A stretch of 50,788 bases of DNA from Zoogloeaceae bacterium (lineage in GTDB: Bacteria > Pseudomonadota > Gammaproteobacteria > Burkholderiales > Rhodocyclaceae), in NCBI GenBank assembly GCA_031256795.1, contig JAIRPW010000050.1, positions 1 through 50,788 on the forward strand, written 5' to 3'. Position 1 is the stretch's first letter; each line of letters starts with the position of its first letter. Under the pieces are notes generated by a model, which made no database searches, was not told where the DNA came from, and saw nothing but the letters and a program-made list of their open reading frames with translations. Position numbers and translations under genes: made by a program. Shown piece after piece: positions 27,700 to 37,299 of this stretch.

Positions 27700-29487
27700 A
27701 TGAAGCATCTTCGGAATTTTTCCATCATCGCGCATATTGATCACGGCAAATCCACGCTGGCGGACCGCCTCATCCAGTATTGCGGCGGCCTTACCGACCG
27801 CGAAATGGAAACGCAAGTTCTGGATTCCATGGACATTGAGCGCGAACGCGGCATTACCATCAAGGCGCAGACCGCCGCCCTAAACTATCGGGCGCGGGAC
27901 GGGCAAACCTACGCTCTGAATCTCATTGACACGCCGGGCCACGTAGATTTTTCCTATGAAGTCTCCCGTTCGCTTTCCGCCTGCGAGGGCGCGCTCTTGG
28001 TTGTTGACGCTTCGCAAGGCGTGGAAGCGCAAACCGTCGCCAATTGCTATACCGCGCTTGACCTCAATGTAGAGGTTTTGCCGGTTCTGAACAAAATTGA
28101 TCTGCCTGCCGCCGACCCGGAAAACGCGCGTCACGAAATCGAGGAAGTAATCGGCATTGACGCCGCCCATGCCGTGCTGGCCTCCGCAAAAACGGGGCTG
28201 GGCGTGGAAGAGATTCTGGAAGCCATTGTTCAGCGCGTGCCGCCGCCCAAAGGAGACGCGAACGCGCCCTTAAAAGCGCTAATCATTGATTCCTGGTTTG
28301 ACAACTATGTTGGCGTAGTCATGCTGGTGCGCGTGGTAGACGGGGTTTTGCGCCCCAAGGATAAATTGCTTTTGATGTCCAACGGCAAACAATACCTGTG
28401 TGAGGAAGTCGGCGTTTTTACGCCCAAGTCCCTCGCGCGCGACGCGCTCTTTGCCGGAGAGGTCGGTTTTGTCATTTCCAACATCAAAGAACTGGATTCC
28501 GCGAAAGTGGGCGATACCGTCACGCTGGCCGCCCGCCCCGCCAACGCGCCCCTGCCAGGGTTCAAGGAAATCAAGTCGCAGGTCTTTGCCGGACTGTATC
28601 CCGTGGAGTCCAATCAGTACGACCAATTGCGCGACTCCCTGGAAAAGCTAAAACTCAACGACGCCTCCCTGCGTTATGAGCCAGAAGTGTCGCAGGCGCT
28701 CGGTTTTGGCTTTCGCTGCGGGTTTTTGGGGCTTTTGCATATGGAGATTGTGCAGGAGCGCCTGGAACGCGAATTCAAGCAAGAGCTGATTACCACCGCG
28801 CCTACAGTCGTCTATGAAGTCGCGCTTTCCGATGGCGCGTCTCTTTTAGTGGAAAACCCGTCGCGTCTGCCGGAAGTTCAGAAAATCCAGGAAATCCGGG
28901 AACCCATCATCACCGCGACCATTTTCGCGCCGCAGGAATATCTGGGCGGCATCATGACCCTATGCAATCAAAAGCGCGGCCAGCAAGTTGATTTGCACTA
29001 TCACGGGCGGCAGGTCAAAGTCGTTTATGAAATGCCGATGGCGGAAGTCGTCATGGACTTTTTCGACAAGCTAAAATCCATTTCGCGCGGCTATGCCTCG
29101 CTGGATTACGAATTCAAGGAGTATCGCGCCGCGGACGTCGTCAAACTGGACATTTTGATCAACGGCGAGCGGGTTGATGCGTTATCGCTCATCGTGCATC
29201 GCGCCAATTCGCAGTTTCGCGGGCGGGAGCTGGCCGCGAAAATGCGCGAACTTATCCCGCGACAAATGTATGATATTGCCATTCAGGCGGCGATCGGCAC
29301 GCATATTCTGGCGCGGGAAAACATCAAGGCATTGCGCAAAGACGTACTGGCCAAGTGCTATGGCGGCGACGTCACGCGCAAGAAAAAGCTGCTGGAAAAG
29401 CAAAAAGCGGGGAAAAAACGCATGAAACAGGTGGGCAGCGTGGAAATCCCGCAGGAAGCTTTTCTCGCCGTGCTGCGCGTGGATTGA
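27700..29487 (+). CDS. lepA: Elongation factor 4 (LepA)
   Basis: Ribosome-associated GTPase that aids translation elongation and initiation under stress. The 595-residue protein has G1 [13 protein letters not shown] near residues 11-23, the G2 RGITIKAQ, G3 DTPGHVDF and G4 NKIDLPAAD, followed by domains II, III and V and the LepA-specific C-terminal domain with a basic [18 protein letters not shown] tail. The lepA-lepB-rnc-era-recO order is conserved in proteobacteria. Confidence 0.97.
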   Translation: MKHLRNFSIIAHIDHGKSTLADRLIQYCGGLTDREMETQVLDSMDIERERGITIKAQTAALNYRARDGQTYALNLIDTPGHVDFSYEVSRSLSACEGALLVVDASQGVEAQTVANCYTALDLNVEVLPVLNKIDLPAADPENARHEIEEVIGIDAAHAVLASAKTGLGVEEILEAIVQRVPPPKGDANAPLKALIIDSWFDNYVGVVMLVRVVDGVLRPKDKLLLMSNGKQYLCEEVGVFTPKSLARDALFAGEVGFVISNIKELDSAKVGDTVTLAARPANAPLPGFKEIKSQVFAGLYPVESNQYDQLRDSLEKLKLNDASLRYEPEVSQALGFGFRCGFLGLLHMEIVQERLEREFKQELITTAPTVVYEVALSDGASLLVENPSRLPEVQKIQEIREPIITATIFAPQEYLGGIMTLCNQKRGQQVDLHYHGRQVKVVYEMPMAEVVMDFFDKLKSISRGYASLDYEFKEYRAADVVKLDILINGERVDALSLIVHRANSQFRGRELAAKMRELIPRQMYDIAIQAAIGTHILARENIKALRKDVLAKCYGGDVTRKKKLLEKQKAGKKRMKQVGSVEIPQEAFLAVLRVD

Positions 29488-29550
29488 CCGCAGTCTGCCG
29501 CGCGCCCTGTTTTCCGCGTCTGTCTTTTTATCGAACTGGATTTTTTTCGC

Positions 29551-30357
29551 ATGAATTTTTCCCTGGGCCTGTTTTTGTTCGTGTTGGCGACCGGCGTCCT
29601 TTGGGCGCTGGACGCCTTCTGGCTGAAAAAGCGCCGTGCGCCGAACGCGCCGCAGCCCTGGTGGGTTGAAAACGGAAGCGCGCTTTTCCCGCTTCTCCTG
29701 GTCATCTTTCTCTTGCGCGCCTTTGTGGCCGAGCCGTTCCGCATCCCTTCGGATTCCATGATGCCTACGCTCTTGAGCGGCGACTTCATTTTGGTGAATA
29801 AGTATGTCTATGGGATTCGTCTGCCGCTTCTGGACACAAAAATCATCCCTGTTGACGAGCCGAAACGCGGCGACGTGCTGGTGTTCCGCTTTCCCGAAAA
29901 TCCTGAAGAAAACTATATCAAGCGTGTCATTGGTCTGCCCGGAGATGTTGTGGCCTATCAGGACAAGCGTTTGACCATCAATGGCGAAGCCGTGCCGCTC
30001 GCGCCGCTGGAGGACTACCTGCACCAGGAGCGTCTGTATTTTTCGCGGCAGTTTTCGGAAACGCTGGGGGGAGCGAGTCATCGCATTCTGAATGACGCGC
30101 ATGTTCCGCCGGACGTCGCGGGCCTCATCAGCGCCTTTCCCGGAAGAGAAAAATGTCAATACAATAATATTGGTATCATTTGCTCCGTGCCTGCCGGACA
30201 TTACTTTGTGATGGGAGATAACCGCGACAACAGCCGTGACAGCCGTTTTTGGGGATTTGTCCCGGAAGAGAACATCGTCGGCAAGGCATTTTTCATCTGG
30301 TTTCATTTTTCGGGGCCGCATTTTCCAGCTCTGGAACGCATCGGCTCTTTCTCATAA
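29551..30357 (+). CDS. lepB: Signal peptidase I
   Basis: Inner-membrane protease that removes signal peptides of secreted proteins. Of 268 residues, an N-terminal helix (residues 3-21) and a second segment near 47-62 anchor it. The catalytic Ser is in PSDSMMPTLLSGD near residue 70, the general-base Lys in NYIKRVIGLPGD near residue 127, and the GDNRDNSRDSRFWG box lies near residue 227. It sits between lepA and the DUF4845 gene. Confidence 0.96.
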   Translation: MNFSLGLFLFVLATGVLWALDAFWLKKRRAPNAPQPWWVENGSALFPLLLVIFLLRAFVAEPFRIPSDSMMPTLLSGDFILVNKYVYGIRLPLLDTKIIPVDEPKRGDVLVFRFPENPEENYIKRVIGLPGDVVAYQDKRLTINGEAVPLAPLEDYLHQERLYFSRQFSETLGGASHRILNDAHVPPDVAGLISAFPGREKCQYNNIGIICSVPAGHYFVMGDNRDNSRDSRFWGFVPEENIVGKAFFIWFHFSGPHFPALERIGSFS

Positions 30358-30378
30358 CCTGTTCCGTAGAGGATTTTT

Positions 30379-30738
30379 ATGAAACACCAACAGGGGTTTT
30401 CCCTTTCTGGCTTTATTGCCGTGGCCATTTTGGCTGCTTTTGCCGCCTGGATTACCATGCTCTCCGTCCCGCCCTGGATAGAGTATCGCGCCATCCAGCG
30501 CATCGTGCGCACAGTCGCTTTCAACAACAAGAATTCACCGACGGGATTTAACAGCGCCGACATCCGCAAAGCGTTTGATACGCAGGCCGGAATTGACAAC
30601 GTTCGCTCCATTGAAGGCAAAGACCTGAAAATTGAGAATGTTGGCGGCGATCCGGTCATTGCCTTTGCCTACGACAAAAAAATCAAACTATTCGGCTTTG
30701 CCAGTCTGCTTTTTGAATTCCGGGGCGGATCGCGTTAA
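30379..30738 (+). CDS. DUF4845 membrane-anchored protein
   Basis: A 119-residue protein of the DUF4845 family, always found between lepB and rnc in betaproteobacteria. It begins with a pseudopilin-like start (KHQQGFSLSGFIAVAILAAF), then a transmembrane helix near residues 10-32 and a short extracytoplasmic region. The function is unknown. An AGAGGA ribosome-binding site precedes the ATG. It is 21 bases after lepB and 5 bases before rnc, so it is in the same operon. Confidence 0.85.
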   Translation: MKHQQGFSLSGFIAVAILAAFAAWITMLSVPPWIEYRAIQRIVRTVAFNNKNSPTGFNSADIRKAFDTQAGIDNVRSIEGKDLKIENVGGDPVIAFAYDKKIKLFGFASLLFEFRGGSR

Positions 30739-30743
30739 TTCCC

Positions 30744-31511
30744 ATGAAATCGGGAATGTTCGCTGCGGAATCTCCTGCGCCGTCTCCGGAGGCGGCGGCG
30801 CTGGAGCGCGCGATTGGGCATTGCTTTGCTGACCAAAAGCTCTTCGCGCTCGCGCTCACGCACAAAAGCCACAGCGCGCCGCATTATGAACGCCTGGAAT
30901 TTCTGGGGGACAGCGTTCTGGGTCTGGTTATCGCCGCCCTGCTGTATCAGCGCTTTCCCGACCTCCCGGAAGGCGATCTCTCCCGTATGCGCGCGCATCT
31001 GGTGCAGGAAAGCTCGCTTCATCGTCTGGCAAGCGTCTGCCATTTAGGCCAGTGCCTGAATCTGGGGGATGGGGAGATCAAAAGCGGCGGCAGAAGCCGC
31101 CCTTCCATTCTGGCCGACGCGCTGGAATCTCTTTTGGGGGCAATTTATCTGGATGGCGGGTTCGCGCGGGTATTTGCCGTCATTGAGCGTCTTTTTTCCG
31201 GGCAGTTAGACGCGATTCAGACCGCCACGCTGCCCGGCCAGTCCCTGAAGGACCCGAAAACACGTCTGCAGGAATGGCTGCAGGGACGAAAGCAGGAACG
31301 TCCCGCGTATGTCCTGGAGGAAACCACGGGAGCCGCGCACGCGCAGCTCTTTCATGTGGCCTGCATTATTACGGGAACCTTCGCCCTGCGCACCGACGGC
31401 ACGGGCGTCAGCCGCAAACTTGCGGAACAATCGGCGGCGGAAGCCGCGCTTGCCCTTTTGGAAAATCCGGACGCGCGGCGTAAAGACGCGCAAACGGAAC
31501 GCCGCGCATGA
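30744..31511 (+). CDS. rnc: Ribonuclease III
   Basis: Double-strand-specific endoribonuclease for rRNA maturation and mRNA turnover. The 255-residue protein has the catalytic signature [17 protein letters not shown] near residues 49-65, the second acidic motif [15 protein letters not shown] near residues 121-135 and a C-terminal double-stranded RNA binding domain beginning at [12 protein letters not shown]. An N-terminal extension of about 15 Ala/Pro-rich residues precedes the conserved region. The stop overlaps the era ATG by four bases. Confidence 0.96.
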   Translation: MKSGMFAAESPAPSPEAAALERAIGHCFADQKLFALALTHKSHSAPHYERLEFLGDSVLGLVIAALLYQRFPDLPEGDLSRMRAHLVQESSLHRLASVCHLGQCLNLGDGEIKSGGRSRPSILADALESLLGAIYLDGGFARVFAVIERLFSGQLDAIQTATLPGQSLKDPKTRLQEWLQGRKQERPAYVLEETTGAAHAQLFHVACIITGTFALRTDGTGVSRKLAEQSAAEAALALLENPDARRKDAQTERRA

Positions 31512-32392
31512 GCCGCGCGGGCTATATCGCCATTGTGGGGCGTCCCAATGTCGGAAAATCCACGCTGCTCAACCGCCTGGTGGGGGAAAAAATCAGCATC
31601 GTCTCCAAAAAGGCGCAAACGACCAGACATCGCGTCACCGGGATTTTGACTGACGCGCACACGCAATACGTTTTTGTGGACACGCCCGGATTTCAGACTC
31701 GCTTTACCAACGCTCTGAACCGCGGAATGAATCATGGCGTCACGCAAGCGCTCGCGGACGTCGACCTTATTTTTTTCGTGATGGACGCGGGAACGTTCAG
31801 CGCGGGCGATGAAACCGTCCTCAAACTCTTGCCAAAAGACGCGCCGGTCATTCTCGTCCTTAACAAAATTGACCAGCTGCGAGAAAAAAAATTGCTTCTG
31901 CCTTTCCTGAAGGAAATGGCCGCGCGGCGCGATTTTTCCGCGCTGGTTCCCATTTCCGCGAGCCGCGGCCAGCACACAGACGCGCTTCTGAAAGCCGCGC
32001 GCCCCTTTTTGCCGGAGCAGCCCTTTTTGTACCCGGAAGACGATCTCACGGACAAAAGCGAGCGCTTTCTGGCCGCGGAGTATTTGCGGGAAAAACTCTT
32101 TCGCCTGACAGGCGATGAGATTCCCTATGGCGCGACGGTCGCCATCGAAAAGTTTGACGAGGATGGCGATTTGCGCCGGATTTACGCCGCCATTGTAGTT
32201 GACCGGGAAAGCCATAAAGCCATCGTCATTGGCAAGAAGGGCGAAACTTTGAAGCGCATCGCCAGCGAGGCGCGGCAGGATATGGAGCGGCTTTTTGCCG
32301 GCAAGGTCTATCTGGAAGTCTGGGTCAAAGTCAAATCCGGATGGGCAGATAATGAGCGCTTGCTAAAAAGTCTGGGCTATGACGCGCTGTAA
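31508..32392 (+). CDS. era: GTPase Era
   Basis: Essential GTPase for 30S subunit assembly that binds the 16S rRNA 3' end. Of 294 residues, the GTP-binding motifs are [10 protein letters not shown] near residues 11-20, DTPGF near 61-65 and NKID near 119-122. The C-terminal KH domain includes [13 protein letters not shown]. The start overlaps rnc by ATGA, a typical coupled junction. Confidence 0.97.
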   Translation: MSRAGYIAIVGRPNVGKSTLLNRLVGEKISIVSKKAQTTRHRVTGILTDAHTQYVFVDTPGFQTRFTNALNRGMNHGVTQALADVDLIFFVMDAGTFSAGDETVLKLLPKDAPVILVLNKIDQLREKKLLLPFLKEMAARRDFSALVPISASRGQHTDALLKAARPFLPEQPFLYPEDDLTDKSERFLAAEYLREKLFRLTGDEIPYGATVAIEKFDEDGDLRRIYAAIVVDRESHKAIVIGKKGETLKRIASEARQDMERLFAGKVYLEVWVKVKSGWADNERLLKSLGYDAL

Positions 32393-32442
32393 TCTTTAGA
32401 CGTTTCGTATCATGACCGCGTTTTCTTTTTTCTTTGGGCACA

Positions 32443-33225
32443 ATGATCGCCGGCACTGAAACAACGCGCCCGCGTCACGCCGTTTTGCGCCAGGGTAGAG
32501 TCGACGCGCAGCCTGCCTATCTTTTGCACATCCGCCCATGGCGGGAAACCAGTCTTTTGCTGGAGGCCTTTACCCGGGATTACGGCAGAATCGCGCTGGC
32601 GGCGCGCGGCGCGCGGCGTCCGCACTCTGTCTTGCGCGGTTTGATGCTCGCCTTTCAGCCGCTGGAGATTTCCTGGTCGGGAAAAGGGGAGATTCTGAAT
32701 CTGGTCAAGGCGGAATGGCAGGGCGGACAGCCGCCGCTGTCGGGGCTGCCGCTTTTTTGCGGTTATTATCTCAACGAGCTTTTGCTGCGGCTTCTGCCGC
32801 GCGAAGACGCGCATCCTGAGCTTTTCGCGCATTATCTGCGCGCGCTCATGCGCCTAGGGTATTCCACGCGCCGCCAGGTCGCGGAAGCGGATTTGCGCGG
32901 CTTTGAGCGCGCCCTGCTCGCGGAATTGGGCTACGGTCTCACCCTTGACCGCGATACGGATGGGGCGGCCATTGCCGCGCACGCGCGCTATCGGTATGAA
33001 ATTGAACGCGGCCCTTCGCGGGTCCTGCATTCTTCCCCGGAAGATGAAAACGCCGCGCTGGTGCTTTCCGGGCAAACCCTCATTGATGTGCGGCACGATG
33101 ATTATCTGCGCGCCGCCACGCGCAACGAAGCCAAGCAACTGATGCGCCGTCTGCTCACGCACTATCTGGACGGCGCGGAACTGGAATCCCGCAAATGGGT
33201 ACGCGAATTGCAGGAACTGTGCTAA
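32443..33225 (+). CDS. recO: DNA repair protein RecO
   Basis: Recombination mediator of the RecFOR pathway. The 260-residue protein has the N-terminal OB-fold (AYLLHIRPWRETSLLLEAFTR) and the helical core with LPLFCGYYLNELLLRLLPRED. The usual zinc-finger cysteines are not apparent in the C-terminal part, as in other proteobacterial RecO. The ATG at 32443 is preferred over a TTG at 32434. It follows era by 50 bases, and its 3' end overlaps the possible lnt start. Confidence 0.92.
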   Translation: MIAGTETTRPRHAVLRQGRVDAQPAYLLHIRPWRETSLLLEAFTRDYGRIALAARGARRPHSVLRGLMLAFQPLEISWSGKGEILNLVKAEWQGGQPPLSGLPLFCGYYLNELLLRLLPREDAHPELFAHYLRALMRLGYSTRRQVAEADLRGFERALLAELGYGLTLDRDTDGAAIAAHARYRYEIERGPSRVLHSSPEDENAALVLSGQTLIDVRHDDYLRAATRNEAKQLMRRLLTHYLDGAELESRKWVRELQELC

Positions 33226-34880
33226 CCGCGCGCCGTTTGTTTTCGCCTCGCGCCAAAATTTTGCGCCCGCGCCCAATCGTTTCCTTCTGCGCGGGCCTCA
33301 TTTCGGTGGCCGCGTATTCCTCTTTTCCTGCGGAATCCGGGATTCCGCCGCTTTTCGCGCTTGCGCTTCTCGCGCTCGCGCTGTTGTACCACGCGCTCAC
33401 CTGCCCACTGCGCCCTTCGGGAAAATCCCAAGGAAACCGGCAAGCCTTTCTGCATGGCTTTTTTTACGGTTTGGGATTGTTTTTGGGCGGCGTTTCCTGG
33501 GTATATATAAGTCTTTCCCGTTTCGCCGCTCTGCCCGCGCCGCTTGCCGCGCTGCTCACTTTGCTTTTCGCGGCCTGTCTCGCGCTTTATCCCGCGTGCG
33601 CCGCGCTGTGTTTTTATCGCCTTGCGCGCGCGCGCTGGCATGGCAGACGGCTGCTGGCTTTTTTCTGGCGGCCTTTTTTATTCGCCGCGCTGTGGATGCT
33701 TTTTGAAAAACTGCGGGGAACGCTCGGCACAGGCTTTCCCTGGCTGAGCGCGGGCTACAGTCAACTACCGGGGGAAAGCCCGCTTTCCGGCTACGCGCCG
33801 CTTCTGGGCGTGTATGGCGTCAGCTTTCTGGTCGCGCTTTCCGCCGCCTGGGGCATTGATTTTCCCCGCCTTTTTTTCCGCGCTGTCCGCGCGGAAAAAA
33901 AAGTACGCGCCCGCGCCTTTTCGCTCGCTCTTTTGTTGATTTCGCTGTGGGGAGCGGGCGGCGCGCTCACGCGCGCGCATTGGACAAGCGCCGCGGACGC
34001 TCCCGTCCCCGCGGTTTTGCTGCAAGGAAACATCGCGCAGGAACTCAAGTGGCGGCCAGAGCATTTGTGGAACACGCTTTTGCTGTACCGATCCATGATT
34101 GCGGCGCATCCCGCCGCGCTCATCATCCTGCCGGAAACAGCGTTTCCCCTTTTTCTTGAGCAGACGCCGCCCGCGTTCCTGGAAGACATGCGCGCCCTGC
34201 TCAAACGCGAGGGAAGCGATCTTCTGTTCGGCATACCGGCCCGCCGCGCTCGCGCGGCAAGAAGCGCCGATTACCAAAACAGCGCGGTCAGCCTCGGCAA
34301 ATCGCCCGCGCAGCGTTACGACAAACGGCATCTGGTTCCTTTTGGCGAGTTTATCCCGCCGGGGTTTCATTGGTTTTTGCGTCTGGCGAATATTCCGCTG
34401 GCCGATTTCGCGCCGGGCGCGGAAGATCAGCCGCCGCTCGCGCTTGCGGGCACGCGCGTCGCGGTCAGTATCTGCTATGAAGATCTATTTGGCGAAGAAT
34501 TGCGGCGGACGGCGGGCGACGCCGCGATTCTCGTCAATCTTTCCAATACGGCATGGTTTGGCGATTCGCTCGCGCCCAGTCAGCATCTGAGCATTGCCCG
34601 GATGCGCGCCCTGGAGACAGGCCGCCCGATGCTGCGCGCCGGAAATACGGGCGTCACCGCGCTGATCACGCCGCAGGGAACCGTCGCCGCGCGGCTGCCC
34701 GCGTTTACCCGCGCGGCGCTGCCTGTCTCGGCGCAAGGCACTCGCGGCCTTACGCCTTACGTCCGTTACGGCGACGCGCCCGCCCTCCTGATCGCCTTCC
34801 TCTGCCTGCTTCTTCCCGTTGTGAATGCAGCGGGAAGGAAACGACGTTGTAACGCCGTTTCACCCCCGGTTTTCCTTTGA
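33195..34880 (+). CDS. lnt: Apolipoprotein N-acyltransferase
   Basis: Inner-membrane enzyme that N-acylates lipoproteins, the last step of lipoprotein maturation. It has about six to seven hydrophobic helices in the first 240 residues and a periplasmic nitrilase-like domain with the catalytic triad visible as Glu in ILPETAFPLF, Lys in YDKRHLVPFGEF and Cys in ICYEDLFGEE. The ATG at 33195 overlaps recO by 31 bases; a GTG at 33219 is an alternative start. The last residues border the autotransporter remnant. Confidence 0.93.
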   Translation: MGTRIAGTVLTARRLFSPRAKILRPRPIVSFCAGLISVAAYSSFPAESGIPPLFALALLALALLYHALTCPLRPSGKSQGNRQAFLHGFFYGLGLFLGGVSWVYISLSRFAALPAPLAALLTLLFAACLALYPACAALCFYRLARARWHGRRLLAFFWRPFLFAALWMLFEKLRGTLGTGFPWLSAGYSQLPGESPLSGYAPLLGVYGVSFLVALSAAWGIDFPRLFFRAVRAEKKVRARAFSLALLLISLWGAGGALTRAHWTSAADAPVPAVLLQGNIAQELKWRPEHLWNTLLLYRSMIAAHPAALIILPETAFPLFLEQTPPAFLEDMRALLKREGSDLLFGIPARRARAARSADYQNSAVSLGKSPAQRYDKRHLVPFGEFIPPGFHWFLRLANIPLADFAPGAEDQPPLALAGTRVAVSICYEDLFGEELRRTAGDAAILVNLSNTAWFGDSLAPSQHLSIARMRALETGRPMLRAGNTGVTALITPQGTVAARLPAFTRAALPVSAQGTRGLTPYVRYGDAPALLIAFLCLLLPVVNAAGRKRRCNAVSPPVFL

Positions 34881-34883
34881 AGA

Positions 34884-35311
34884 ATCATGCGCGCGTCCGC
34901 GCCTTTTAGACGCAGCAAAAAATATCTGCCATACGCGTCCAGACTGGTTTGTTCGGTCAAATCCCAGAGGCAGTTCAATCCGGCGCGGCCACCCCGGTAG
35001 CCGGAGTCCGCGTCATGGCCGGAATCCGTGCCGCTGAAACCGGCTTAAATCCGTTTTCGCCCCTCCTGCCCGCACGGCGGCCTCGGCCCAAAAACGACCG
35101 GGGGCTACGGGCAGGGTTTCGATTTTGAGCAGCGCGCCCGCGTAGTTGGCGTGACCGATGCCTTTCCCTTTCTGGCCAAACCTCAGCGCGTTCCGGGTTG
35201 TCTAGCGGCCATAACCGGATTCCGCATAGAGGCCGTAAGCGATCCGGTTCAGCAGACCGTTGTCCGATACGCCATGAATCCGCACAGCCCGAACGCCGCG
35301 TTTATCCCGAA
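34884..35311 (-). pseudogene. Remnant of an autotransporter beta-barrel gene
   Basis: Reading the minus strand from about 35311 downward gives pieces of an autotransporter-type outer-membrane barrel in different frames. First comes a piece ending IAYGLYAESGYGR and a TAG at 35202-35204. Next is GHANYAGALLKIE...FWAEAAVRAGGAKTDL. After a frame change near 35040-35050 comes DSGYRGGRAGLNCLWDLTE, then TSLDAYGRYFLLRLKGADA. The last two blocks match the autotransporter pattern of GxxLRAGR...WNLTDKTSLDLYGKYF. Homology stops at the lnt end, so the C-terminal strands and the whole passenger are missing. This is a decayed fragment of a laterally acquired or formerly native adhesin-like gene. Confidence 0.65.
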
Positions 35312-35611
35312 CTAATTCAGCGGAGCTTTTCCGTCATACGCGCCCAGATCCAGGCGGATCTCATACTCGCCTTTATAGTGCTTCTGAATATGCCCGACCG
35401 CGCCAATCAGACGCATAAACGCCCTCGGCTCTTTACGATTGCTTCCCGTCACCAAAAACAACGGTTCCGCCCCCCCTTTCAGCACAAAACGAACTTCGTA
35501 CCCGCGCGGAGTCCAAACAACGCAAATTTGCACTATGCCGCCAGAAATACGGCATATCTTGGATAACTCCTGATCCGTAACGCTGTTTTCCTCTGAAAAA
35601 CTCATTTCCAT
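35312..35611 (-). CDS. Small protein of unknown function next to the autotransporter remnant
   Basis: A 99-residue protein I do not recognise. It starts at an ATG with a good AGGAG ribosome-binding site eight bases upstream. The first 18 residues are acidic and polar, and the middle has a hydrophobic beta-strand pattern (GGIVQICVVWTPRGYEVRFV). It then has KGGAEPLFLVTG and an Arg/His-rich stretch (RKEPRAFMRLIGAVGH), and ends in GEYEIRLDLG. There is no signal peptide or membrane helix. The pattern recalls small cytoplasmic proteins seen near plasmid or integrated-element genes, but that is a faint resemblance. An AT-rich region with an inverted repeat lies upstream, and the autotransporter remnant is immediately downstream. 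Confidence 0.55.
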   Translation of the reverse strand: MEMSFSEENSVTDQELSKICRISGGIVQICVVWTPRGYEVRFVLKGGAEPLFLVTGSNRKEPRAFMRLIGAVGHIQKHYKGEYEIRLDLGAYDGKAPLN

Positions 35612-35927
35612 AATCGTAACTCCTTGACAAGAAAGTTATAAAACAATATTCTGTTTTTTAGAATATATCAAGAATTTTTTGAAAATTTATATGAATATTG
35701 TAATATAAACGTTTATATATAAATCTTAAAATGATATTTACTGCAACTTTTCATTTTTTGCGCAAACGAAAGCATGTTTGACGCGCGCCGGACTCTTCCG
35801 GCGCAGTCTGGTAAGAATTATTTTTTGGGAAACCGCCGCGCAAACATTCCTCAGTGCGGCGGCAAAATCAGAACCGCAACCCTTGCGGCAGGAGCGGCAA
35901 CCCCGCCCTTGCGGCAGCAAGAAAATT
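35612..35927. promoter_or_regulatory. AT-rich intergenic control region with inverted repeats
   Basis: This 316-base gap holds no gene I can support. Bases 35640-35760 are strikingly AT-rich compared with the flanks. An inverted repeat ATATTCT-N7-AGAATAT occupies 35646-35666, upstream of the small gene on the minus strand, and could be an operator. A minus-strand -10-like TATAAC lies at 35635-35640 without a convincing -35. A second perfect hairpin, GCGCCGGA with its complement, is at 35785-35804. The 12-base sequence CCCTTGCGGCAG occurs twice at about 35879-35920. Confidence 0.5.
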
Positions 35928-37103
35928 TCAATGCAGGGTCTGCGGCGCGGAGTCCGCGTTCTCCGGCATCTCCGCATGAACCAGCTCCCCATCCGCCGTG
36001 GGGAAAAACGGCACGCCGCAGTCATCGCAAAATTCCATCGGCATTCTGTGATCCAGCGTCACAATTTCCTTGACCCCGCACTGGCGCAGCAACTCCTCAA
36101 TCTGCGCTCCGCCGGATTCTTCCTCGCCCTCGCCGCCAAACAGCGGCCACACAACCCCCTGAAATACCCCGCCCTCGTGATCGCGGGGCGCAAAACCAAC
36201 GCGATACTCTTCCAGACGCTCCTCATAGCAAGGCGCAATCACCGCCCGCAACTCTTCCGGCATCAGCCCCAGCGTCGTCTGCAAAAACGCAATGGACGCC
36301 TTGAGCGAATACCCGCGAGACTCCTGATCCGCGTGACGGGTCGCGTGGAAAAAAGCGTTCGGCAGCAAAAGCTGATAGGAACAGCCCGTCATAATCGGCG
36401 CGAGATTGGAGCCGCCCTGGCGCTCCCAGGCCGAAAGCGCCGCGCTCTGCTTGCCATCCGGCTCATTCCAGCGAAAAACCGCCTCTCCGCGCGGCACAAC
36501 CGCCACGCCAATGAGATAACGCACATCCGACAAAAAGGCATGCGTTTCCGGCTGCGCGTTGACATCAATGCGCAAATCGCCGCCCCGCATCGCCTCCTTG
36601 CAAAGCGCCTGAAGAAATTTCCGAATGGCGCTATACCCCTGCGGCAATTGATCCGGGCTAAACAGGTAATCCGCAAGCGCCAAACGCGCGTTTTGGCTGA
36701 ACACATGCGCGCCCAGCTGCACCTTGAGCGGCGCCAAAGTCGCCTGACCAATCCCACCGCCCGGAATCGCGTAGCGCGACCAGGCCAAAAGCGGCGCGGT
36801 AAAAAGCAGAACGTCATAATGCGTATTCTTGACGTCCAGCACGCAAGTCTCCGACTGCGCCTCCACAACGTCAATCAGCCCCTCAAAAGCCAGAGTGTTT
36901 GACTCGTAGAGCCTGTCCAGCGCCGCCTCAATTTCCCCGTCCCTGCCCGCCTCCAGAAGATTTCTCACCTGCAAAAACAGGCGGTTTTCCCAAAACATAT
37001 CTTCCAGACGGCTGCCAGAAGCCGCCAGACCCGCAGCCAAACGCTGCAATTCCGCCGCGTCGCCGGAAAGGCGGTCGCGCGCGCCGAAACGTGATCGTTT
37101 CAT
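35928..37103 (-). CDS. DUF2863 protein
   Basis: A 391-residue cytoplasmic protein of the betaproteobacterial DUF2863 family, with no assigned function. The N terminus KRSRFGARDRLSGDAAELQRLA and the following GSRLEDMFWENRLF fit the family. Motifs such as LLAWSRYAIP and CGVPFFPTADGE are typical. It has no signal peptide. The ATG at 37103 begins with the conserved KRSRF sequence, so the GTG four codons upstream was not used. Transcribed divergently from the diguanylate cyclase. Confidence 0.8.
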   Translation of the reverse strand: MKRSRFGARDRLSGDAAELQRLAAGLAASGSRLEDMFWENRLFLQVRNLLEAGRDGEIEAALDRLYESNTLAFEGLIDVVEAQSETCVLDVKNTHYDVLLFTAPLLAWSRYAIPGGGIGQATLAPLKVQLGAHVFSQNARLALADYLFSPDQLPQGYSAIRKFLQALCKEAMRGGDLRIDVNAQPETHAFLSDVRYLIGVAVVPRGEAVFRWNEPDGKQSAALSAWERQGGSNLAPIMTGCSYQLLLPNAFFHATRHADQESRGYSLKASIAFLQTTLGLMPEELRAVIAPCYEERLEEYRVGFAPRDHEGGVFQGVVWPLFGGEGEEESGGAQIEELLRQCGVKEIVTLDHRMPMEFCDDCGVPFFPTADGELVHAEMPENADSAPQTLH

Positions 37104-37222
37104 TGTCAAACTCACTCCGGTTGGAAAATCCGCCCTTTAAGAACGGAAACTTATGAAAATATTCCTCAAAGAACGCAAAATCACTGCATAAGGAGACGGA
37201 AATGTATTATTCTATCAGAACG

Positions 37223-37249
37223 TTGTCAGGCGCTCCCGCCGCGTATAGT
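37223..37249 (+). promoter_or_regulatory. Candidate promoter for the diguanylate cyclase
   Basis: TTGTCA (37223-37228) and TATAGT (37244-37249), spaced 15 bases, lie in the intergenic region between the divergent DUF2863 and diguanylate cyclase genes, 51 bases before the latter. Spacing is shorter than the optimal 17. Confidence 0.35.
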
Positions 37250-37299
37250 ACTCTGTCTTGTGTTTTCGCTCCGTCTTTCGCCTAGCCATTTCTCTCCCC

